Shown here piece after piece: positions 56,181-64,000 of a stretch of 64,000 nt of DNA (its first letter is position 1; the number at the start of each line of letters is the position of its first letter). A program made the position numbers and the translations under genes. The DNA lies in assembly GCA_020205615.1 (NCBI GenBank), contig CM035161.1:124001-188000 (forward strand), read 5' to 3'. The notes below the pieces were generated by a model that had not been told where the DNA came from, did no database searches, and worked only from the letters and a program-made list of their open reading frames with translations. The DNA is from Panax quinquefolius. Lineage: Eukaryota > Streptophyta > Magnoliopsida > Apiales > Araliaceae.

Positions 56181-58257
56181 TTGAACACATCTTTAAGTTT
56201 TTCAGAAATTTCGACAGCACCTCCCCATGATCTTCAAGTACACGAAATAAACTAACACGTCATAGTCTAAATATGCACCCGAAGAACATTAAGAGATACA
56301 TACTAACCGAAAATTCAAAAAATATAAAGACGTGCTCAAGTCGTTAACACCGACCTAAGTGAGATCGAAACATACAAGAACAGTCCCAAAACAGGGACTA
56401 TTTGAGATTCACTCATACTAAGTGAATTTCAAACGGGTTTCTAAGCTTCCTAAACTATATAGAATTTCACTCATACAAGAACAATCCCGAAACGGGGACT
56501 ATTTGAAATTGAACTCTTACCTAGAATAAAAGGAATACTATCTTGGGAATGAGTTATGAACCACAGTAAAAGAAATTAATTCATCGATTCTCTTGATTAT
56601 ACAAAATCAAAGACTACATATTAAATAATCCTCTAGAACATATTTAGAATAACACAATGCTACCATTTTAATTAAGCAACAAAATGGAAACAAAGACATG
56701 GTAATTTATATTGAGAAAACATTATATTCGTTTAAAATAGATGTATCTCAATAACATAGATGTTACATTTTTAACATGAGAATCATTGAATTTCAAGAAC
56801 TAACATATATTTGGGGAAATAAACTTAAGTGTTATATTTTCCAAAGTAGACTGAAATTTTACGGATCAAAATTAAGTTACGGATAAAAAATGGCAACTTT
56901 CCAAAGTGGACTGAAATTTTATGGTTCTTGGAGTTAAAACTGTTTTTGATTTCCTTTGACATAAAAGCTCATCAACACATAAAACGACCATGTCTAACCA
57001 TAAAACATCATATAACATATAGATCTATCATCATATGACTCAGAAATATAAATTCATCCTTTGATCTAAAACAACCATAAACAATCACATAAATCTAACT
57101 AGGGTTTTGAGATAAGTAAACTTTTGAACCTTGATTTAGTGTCACCTCTTCTTCTTTCCAAAGTAGGTTATAAAGTTTGAAGACATGAACCAAATCTCCT
57201 CCTCTCCTTCTCTTCCTTAATGTTTCGGCAGCCCCCGCCCTTTTCTCTCTCTCAAAGTATTTTGCTATATAGATTTTTGGAACTTAAGAAGAGAAAATGA
57301 ACTAAACTTTTTGCTAGGTAATGAGAGAGGCTCTATTTATAGCTCCAAAAATGTGTGTGTATATACACACACACACAAAAAAAAAATCACTACAAACTTC
57401 CAATTTTCCTTGCAATTCCCTAATTCATAGATCTCATCTTAATTAAGCTAGCTTACTAGGGAATATTAGCTAGGAGGGTGGGTGAATAGCTTTGAAAAAA
57501 TGAAAGGGACATTTAATAAGCTCATGTGCTCCCTATTTTTCCCCATTTTGATTTTCTTTAATTGTACATTATATCATCTAGAAAAATCCACACCAATTGG
57601 GCTAACCAATTTACACATTTGGGCTCTCATTTAATATATTTGGGTCACTTCCGCCAACATTTGCCCAACACCTTAAATTCCTTACTCTTGTTATTTAATT
57701 AGGGTTTCTAGTCTACTTAATTTGGACTTTAAATAATTATTCTCATTGGTTTAATAATATAACCCAATTAAAATTGCTATAATTAGGTTAAGGTAATAGA
57801 TAGTTTGAGATATTAATTTAAATCTCTTAGGCTAGTCCACTAGTATATAATCAAATACTTGGACTCTCTCTTAATTTAATATAACACTTAAGCTATTTAA
57901 TTTTCATACCCACCCTATTTAATTCCCATACCCACCCTATTCATAAAACATACACAGAAGAAATAAACTTACATGAACTGACATACATAATACATGAACA
58001 AATAAACATATATACATGAACTGACATACATACTGATACTACTCAAAAAAAGAGAAGAGATAAAAGAAAAACTTACACAAAAGAGAGAGATTAATGGTAG
58101 AGAAGGTCAATGCCCGTTGCTATGTACTGCCCAAAACAAAACATACAGGTATTAGGAAAAAAACCCAAATTAAACCCTAACATAACTAAATTGGAACTTA
58201 TATACAAATGAAACCCTAAGAAGAAAAAAAGTGTAACTTACTAATAGAAGCTAACAA
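56181..58257. other. AT-rich non-coding stretch
   Basis: Contains an internal near-duplicate (TCCCAAAACAGGGACTATTTG at about 56383 and TCCCGAAACGGGGACTATTTG at about 56489), a GT/TA/CA microsatellite at about 57350-57378 and duplicated CATACCCACCCTATT units near 57905. No gene was recognised. Confidence 0.5.
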
Positions 58258-58723
58258 TGAGAAATGTAGAACCAGAGCTGAGAGGGGATGAAAAGACGAT
58301 AGCAAGGATCGACGGCGAGTAACGACGGCGAGAATCGACGGCACAGTGATAGCAAGAAAAACAGAGGGAAAGAACAGAAACGCGAGGGAAAGAAAATGGA
58401 GAGGAAAAAGAAATTGAATCAGGTGGATTATAAATAAGACCTCTTTCTTGACGGCGTGTCCCGTTGCTCGAGTCCCGTCGCTAGTGAGTCATTAGCGACG
58501 GCGTTGCCGTCGCCTTTGATATTTATCGCCTTTGATATTTATGGCCGTCGCCAATGAGTTTTCCATCCACCGCCAAATTTTCGCACTTATTTTTTTCAGG
58601 GAAAAAAGGTATTATTGACGACACACATTCGCGACGGCGTTCCCGTTGGCATTAATGTCATTCTCGACAGTAAATTGGCCGTCGCCAATTAGCCCGTCGT
58701 CAATGACCAATTTCCTTGTAGTG
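58258..58723 (-). mobile_element. CACTA (EnSpm) transposon terminus
   Basis: The minus strand starts CACTACAAGGAAATTGGTCA at 58723, the classic CACTA terminal motif. It is followed by repeated subterminal GACGGC/GCGACGG words (58255-58700), typical of transposase-binding regions. The opposite terminus was not found, so internal extent is unknown. Confidence 0.75.
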
Positions 58724-58806
58724 TCGGTAGCTGATTATGGTTTCAATTTGTATTAAGATTTCAGCCCCCAAACAAATGACTGCTTTCTTTTATGATTCCT
58801 TAACAG

Positions 58807-58857
58807 CTACTCGCTCCACACTACACCTGCAGAAAAATGTGATGAAAGAAACTCAAG
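58807..58857 (+). CDS. Candidate continuation exon of the methyltransferase gene (weak)
   Basis: Bounded by CCTTAACAG and GTATAT. It is 51 nt and phase-compatible with exon 15 (1 nt completes the codon, ends in phase 2). It reads YSLHTTPAEKCDERNS. The YS, P, E and ER positions could be a degraded VYSTCSIDPEEN motif region, but the Thr-Cys-Ser core is absent. Coincidence cannot be excluded. Confidence 0.25.
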
Positions 58858-59527
58858 GTATATGGCTTTATGCTGTGGAACGATAAATCCTTTTCTGAGG
58901 ATTAAGCTTTATACAAATGCTGTTTTGTTGTATCATGATACTTTGTTGGATCCGTTATTGAACTTTTAACTGCAAGCACAGACATGTCGCCATCGTGGAG
59001 TAAATAGGATTATGGTTGATTATGAACTTCTGGAAAGCGTTCCGTGACAACCGAAAATGGCAATGAATTGCTTCTGCGTATGTACGTTCATACAACAAAT
59101 AATACATTACTTGCCGAAACAAATTAAGCATGGGGTTAAAATACATAAAGGACATTTAAAAAAGAAAAACTTGTCACGGATTAAACTGTAGTACAAACCA
59201 GGTTAGCTGTGCTATGAGCTATGGGTTTAAAAAAAAAAGAATCCAATATGATTTTCTTGCAATTACTCCTCTTTTAGTCGGTCAGTCCTCCGGTGTCTTA
59301 ATTACGTACTTGTTCACCAATGTCATCAAGGCTTAAAAGGCAAACTAGTACCAAGTCTGACAGTAATCAATCCAAACAGATGCAGTAATTAATTAAATTC
59401 CCTCGACCCACCCCGATCCAATATACTTCTCAGGAAAGAGAATGTGAAGCCGTGAGATCGAACAACTCAATTCCATCATAAGAACGAACATCGGCAGTGC
59501 ACAACTGAACTAAAGATTCATTAATTA
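58858..59527. other. Non-coding stretch
   Basis: No gene, repeat or splice structure recognised. Confidence 0.4.
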
Positions 59528-59798
59528 TGGCCGTTCGAGTCGAACTCGACTCGAAATATAAATGAGTCAAATATGTGCAAATTTTAAAGTTCGATAAATT
59601 ACTTAAACCTTTGCAATTTATTGATACTTGGATCATATTCATTCGAGAAGTTCAAACTGCTCGGGCTCGATTCGAGATTATGCTTGACTCGATAGCTAAA
59701 TGAGACTCAATTAAACCTTATTTTATACTCGATAAATTTTGTGAATCAAATCTAAGCTAACTCAATACTCGGCTCGTCTCGGTTCATTTACACCCTTA
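59528..59798. mobile_element. hAT-type MITE (GTAAACGAG family), copy 3, truncated
   Basis: About 271 bp. Contains the family's GTTCGAGTCGAACTCGACTC start words and ends GGTTCATTTACACCCTTA. The left terminal repeat and much of the interior are missing, and no target duplication is visible. Confidence 0.7.
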
Positions 59799-60900
59799 AA
59801 TACAGGTATATCCTTAACCATATCCAAAAATAAATTTTAATATTTGTATTCTTATCCAACAGATATGCAATATGAAATAAACGTATTCGTATCGAAGGAT
59901 AATAATCGAATATAAATATTACTCGTATCCGTTTTGTACAAATGTATTATGGATAAATATATCAAATATCTACATATTTGTATTAGCTCAAAATAAAATT
60001 TTGAAAGTTTCAATTTTCTATTTAATTCTTGCAATGTTAAATTAATAACAAAAAAATAAAGATACAAATTTTTAGAGCAAATATCGAGTATTTTTTACTC
60101 CATTTACTGCCCTAAATCCTTCCTCCAAAAAAAAAAAAAAAACCACCCCCAAAAACCCCAAAAAAGGAACTAAAGTTGAGCCTGCAATACCATGGAAGCA
60201 TCCACGTATATCTATGCTTAAACTCCTAATATCTAAATTCCTAATTAAGGTAAAGATTTGGCGGGACGAAATTGCAAAGCTCCAATCATCTTGCCCCCAT
60301 AAGATGGCTTTCATCACCGTGCAATATTCGCTGCCACAAAACAAGAACCTATTTACCAAGAATATTGTAAAGAAAAGGGAAAGGATGTGTACTTTATGAT
60401 TTTCAGTTCCTTGATTCCAATTAAATATCAAAATGAAAAGTTGACCGATACAAAAAATTTAAATAGAAGGGATGAAATAAATACAAAAAGGCTACGTGTC
60501 ACCAAAAACTTCAACAAACAAATTTTACTTTCATTCATTTATGGGGACTTCTATTACCAAAGGTCACCTGTCAAAAAAAAAATTAACAAACAAAGTTAGC
60601 TTCATTCATTTTTGAGACTACTATCATAGAGGAAAGACCTCCGTATTGTATTCATCGATGTAGAAATGACATATATGATAGGGGTTTGAGGAGGATCTAG
60701 TGGCTTAATTATGATGCAGGCATTTGTGAATGAATCGGGACAGGAGATGCACAATAGGATAACTTTAAATAGTTGATTAATTTTTGCATAAAGGGGACGA
60801 TATAAGTCCAATGACCTGCGAAGTTGAAGGGAGTTTAATATTGCGAAAGAAGCAACATGTGGGACTAGCTAAAATAAGAATATTAAAGTAGATGTTTGGT
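59799..60900. other. AT-rich non-coding stretch
   Basis: Includes an A-run followed by ACCACCCCCAAAAACC at about 60127-60160. No gene recognised. Confidence 0.4.
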
Positions 60901-60908
60901 CATACAAG

Positions 60909-61105
60909 GTTGGATATGATTAGAAATGAGATATTTGAAAGTACCGAAGGAGAGAAGACGAGGATGAAATGGTTTGATCATATACTACATCGGCCTAGAT
61001 GTGAGTAGATGAGTACTCCTCTCAGGAGGAAGATATAAGAGATGGGTAGGCAAAAACTACCCAAGGAAAAGTTGTTCAAAAAGACTGAAGAAACAGAATA
61101 TAACT
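60909..61105 (+). mobile_element. LINE (L1-type) 3' fragment
   Basis: The reading LDMIRNEIFESTEGEKTRMK and WFDHILHRPRCE, then GRQKLPKE, matches the short conserved block after the reverse transcriptase of plant L1 LINEs (IRN..., RWFGHV-type, GRPK-type). Stops interrupt it. No upstream RT is present, as expected of a 5'-truncated insertion. Confidence 0.6.
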
Positions 61106-62040
61106 GAGGCTGCATGTGGCCTGTGAATGTTCCAACTTCTTCATGTGTTTTTCTGGTCCTTTCCTTTTTATTTTGTTTTATCTTTAGTTTTCTTCTTGCA
61201 TTTCTTATGTTACGAAGAGTAGTATTACCATATCATTTTCCATTCTACGTAGGGCCTAACTTCTGATGCACATAGTCATTTAGGAACAATAATGGCGCTC
61301 CTTATGGGATGGACACGAGGACCGTCTTAGGAAATTAACCTAAAAAAATAATGTTGAGTTACAGAGAGATGACCCTCTCAAGTGAAAAAAAGAGCGAGTT
61401 CTTTAACCACTCAGAGGCTAATTACCTAGTATGTCCACATTGTAATTAAAGAACAAAATCATTATTGGAAAGTTGAAAGGGAATGGACCGGACTAATGTT
61501 AGAGCAGAAGTACCATAACTTGCAAGTGTTGGACCCTTCGCAGGTTCTCTTGGTGGTAAGTCACGTGTATGCACGTGAGCATGCACATTGGTAGTAAGTG
61601 TTACGTAGCTGGCAAGAGACGCATTAAATTCAGAGAAGTTCTCTGTTATTGGAGGATATATGTAACCCGTAAATATACTTAACTAAAATTAATTATTCCA
61701 GCTATAATTATTTTATAACATCAGCATGCAGAACAGAATATACTTAAATCAATCCACAAACAGTCGCTGAAAAACCGGAAAATCCTTTTGCCCTTATAGG
61801 TGGATGGAGTGGTGTTTGTTAGAAAGGAAGGTTGAAGTAGACAAAGCAAGGGGGTATCTTCACCAGGGTGGTAGTGGTGAGTTCTAAGAAAACTGAGGAA
61901 AAGCTTTGAAGCTTCCCTAGATTAGTATATATTTTCCTGCCTATGTTATTATCATGGAACTATTGGCTAACATCTTATTATGTGTGTGTAGATTGAAATT
62001 CTTATTATGTGTGTAGATTGAAATTGGTGTTATGAAAACT
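61106..62040. other. Non-coding stretch
   Basis: No gene recognised. A short CACGTG/GCACGTGAGCATGCAC palindromic patch occurs at about 61560-61590, with a small direct repeat TTATTATGTGTGTGTAGATTGAAAT-like at about 61975-62025. Confidence 0.4.
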
Positions 62041-62092
62041 ATATATATATAGGGAAAAATGTATGTACACAGTTGTGTACTACACAGTCGGC

Positions 62093-62093
<1 letters not shown>

Positions 62094-62142
<49 letters not shown>
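62094..62142. repeat. TA microsatellite
   Basis: About 24 TA units. It creates spurious tyrosine/isoleucine ORFs on both strands. Confidence 0.95.
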
Positions 62143-62144
<2 letters not shown>

Positions 62145-62145
62145 A

Positions 62146-63035
62146 CTTATCTCCAAACTACAGAAATGAGAATTTGTCAATACTAATACTTAATTGGTAC
62201 TATATCTTTAAGACAATTATGCCTTCCATATGGTACTCAGAGTTGATAGCACTTGTCTCCCAGAATACAATGACAATATATACTATAGTGGCACTCCAAA
62301 TAGTATATTCAACGAACCAAAATTATAATGCTCAGAACTCTCTCTAAAATGAACTATGAAATGAATACTAGAAACTAGACTGATAATGCTAATGCTTGAA
62401 TTGAATGATCGAAGTGGTTGCACCCCCCTATTTATTTACAGAAAGGGTTAATGACTGATCAGAGGGACACAACCCCTTGAAAATACATTGTTTTAACCAA
62501 AACGACGTAGTTTTAAGGCTTAGCAGAAAGGGTGCATCCGTTCGGACAAAAAACGACATAATTTTAGACTTAGCAGAACAAAAACGACGTAGCATAATAA
62601 TAAATATTGTTTATCAAAACGACACAGTTTTGATAATGGAACTAAATTAAATAAAATTTATACAAGGACCTAGACCCTTGAAACACGTGCCACAAACAGG
62701 CCAAGCCGGTCAGCAGCCCATAGATTCAAACCAAGCCTTGGCGAAGTCATTTCCCTCCTACAAAAGTAGTGCCACTTGGAGCCCAAACCCAAAAGCAACT
62801 TTAATGTATATAAACCAATTAATACTTTATTTCTTAATCAATGTGAGACTTAACTTTCCACAAATATTTATTATCATTTCTAGTTTTCAAGGGTAATCTT
62901 TGGAAGTTAATTTCTCATTCACTTCTCCATGGATTTGAACTTTCAAATACTTAATTTAATCTACTCATGGAATAAAATATATGTAGTTTCAAATAATTAA
63001 TGATACCCACTTCAATTTAGGCTCAAATTCTAACA
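62146..63035 (-). mobile_element. Probable copia solo LTR
   Basis: The minus strand begins TGTTAGAATTTGAGCC (at 63035), a frequent copia LTR start. It carries several AAAACGACGT/AACGACACAG words (62500-62635), an AATAAATAGGGGGGTG promoter-like segment near 62430, and a likely leader. ATTGA occurs on both sides (62141-62145 and 63036-63040), but the inner end then lacks the expected CA. Boundaries tentative. Confidence 0.5.
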
Positions 63036-63137
63036 ATTGATTTGGGCAACTCAGCGTACCTTCTTCCAGCGCACATTGACTGTTTTATCCAGAATCAGAA
63101 GCTCCTTCTATCTTACGATAATGGCCTGGTATCCGGT
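63030..63137 (+). CDS. Candidate exon of an unidentified gene
   Basis: One frame reads LGNSAYLLPAHIDCFIQNQK followed by LLLSYDNGLVSGG, then a possible donor GGTG|GTAATT. Amino-acid composition looks coding and stops flank the frame. The acceptor could be CAACTCAG at 63054. I do not recognise the protein and see no linked exon with certainty. Confidence 0.3.
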
Positions 63138-63308
63138 GGTAATTAAGGTTTTGACTTGTTAGTATCAGTTCCTTTTAGTTGGTTTCCCTGCCATAATTTT
63201 GTTTTATTTTATTGCTTACAAAAAAAATAAAATAAAATAAAATATGTTTTCTATAGAATCTAGGTGTATGGATATTCTATTAGGAGGACTGATTATCTTA
63301 TCAGATAA

Positions 63309-64000
63309 TAATATGTTTCTGTCCTGGATTTTATTGCACTGCACGTCTCTTGTATTTTAATGTCTCATATGGTCGTGGTTCTGATCTGCTAGAATCTGGA
63401 GCATGGATTTTTGAGCAGGTAAATTCATGTAGCAAAACATCAAGCCAAAGAGAATAAGAAGTTACTAGCTAGCAGACTAATATGTCAAGAATCAAAACTA
63501 CACTAAGATTTTGTGCACCCTTCCATTCTGTTATCAACTTGCCATTCCCGCACCATTTGGTTATGCTACAGTGATATAGAAATTCACGATACAATGACGG
63601 TGAAGTACAGAAGTAACATCAAAAATGTGGGTGATGGGGGTATCAAACCGAATTAGCTCATCTCGTCTCTAGTAAGGTGATTTGAACGCTTACCAGTGGA
63701 TTAGGTTTCTTTGGTTTGATGAGTTATATTTTTATAATTTTGTTGACTGATTATCTTAATAATATGTTTCTGTCCTGGATTTTATTGCACTGCACGTCTC
63801 TTGTATTTTAATGTCTCATATGTTCGTGGTTCTGATCTGCTAGAATCTTTCAGTACACCTGGGAGGCTGGGAGCATGGATTTTTGAGCAGGTAAATTCGT
63901 GTAGCAAAACATCAAGCCAAAGAGAATAAGAAGTTACTAGCTAGCAGACCAATATGTCAAGAATCAAAACTACACTAAGATTTTGTGCACCCTTCCATTC
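63309..64000. repeat. Direct duplication of about 240 bp, spacing 451-472 bp
   Basis: Sequence from AATATGTTTCTGTCCTGGAT (63310) through ATTTTGTGCACCCTTCCATTC (about 63530) recurs from 63761 to the window end with few differences. The second copy has 21 extra bases (TTTCAGTACACCTGGGAGGCT) before GAGCATGGATTTTTGAGCAG. The duplication probably continues past the window. Confidence 0.9.
63851..63891 (+). CDS. Candidate small exon in the second duplicate
   Basis: ATCTTTCAG|TACACCTGGGAGG...TTTTTGAGCAG|GTAAATTC has acceptor- and donor-like borders. One frame reads STPGRLGAWIFEQ. The first duplicate lacks the acceptor half. No family recognised. Confidence 0.3.

Noticed and set aside
57388..58723. 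A complete 1.3-kb CACTA element starting at CACTACAAACTTCC
   Set aside because: The left motif does not match the right terminal repeat beyond CACTACAA, and flanking trinucleotides differ.
62063..62347. Tyrosine/isoleucine-repeat ORFs on both strands
   Set aside because: Translation of a TA microsatellite.

Overview
The window is repeat-dense DNA from a flowering plant, very probably a eudicot. One spliced nuclear gene with GT-AG introns is embedded in LTR retrotransposons, MITEs, and SINE, LINE and CACTA remnants. No bacterial-style operon, rRNA gene, tRNA gene or CRISPR array was seen.

Bases 1 to about 33,230 are one nested retrotransposon block. The oldest layer is a Ty1/copia element on the minus strand. 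Its 3' LTR lies at the window start and its 5' end is missing. Four insertions of one long-LTR Ty3/gypsy group (LTRs about 2.4-2.8 kb, ends TGTAAGACCCC...GGGGCGTCACA) split it: full-length element A (1391-11295, +), solo LTR S1 (12122-14736, -), full-length element B (14817-27175, -) and an enlarged solo LTR S3 (28970-33175, +). A, S1 and S3 have perfect 5-bp target-site duplications (CTTAG, ATTGA, TTTGT). B has GATAA/GATAG. The copia coding sequence reads on across the insertions. Element B carries a further solo LTR, S2 (19431-21862), from a diverged subfamily. The last ~700 bp of S3 are present three times in tandem.

From 33,648 to at least 49,567 lies the host gene (+). I resolve fifteen exons encoding a probable transit peptide, a NusB-like domain and a NOL1/NOP2/Sun (RsmB-type) RNA cytosine-C5 methyltransferase core. 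Its introns contain a Stowaway MITE, a hAT-like element, a 7.4-kb decayed Ty3/gypsy element (D), a GTAAACGAG-type hAT MITE and a probable tRNA-derived SINE. Exons 11 and 13 each carry a small frame-breaking indel. The exon expected to hold the second conserved cysteine motif is not recognisable after exon 15. That position is followed by about 9 kb of mobile-element sequence: a gypsy 3' LTR fragment, a second GTAAACGAG MITE, an Athila/Tat-like gag-protease fragment, a ~170-bp tandem repeat and a CACTA terminus. The gene is therefore either disrupted at its 3' end or continues in a form I cannot confirm.

Bases 58,724 to 64,000 are mostly low-complexity or decayed sequence. They hold a truncated third MITE copy, a LINE 3' fragment, a TA microsatellite, a probable copia solo LTR, two candidate exons of an unidentified gene, and a ~450-bp direct duplication at the window end.

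Indels and substitutions separating TE copies cluster at CAG/CTG/CCGG/CG-like positions, and the two host-gene frameshifts show the same pattern. This may reflect base-calling errors at methylated cytosines rather than biology, and it limits any conclusion about broken reading frames.
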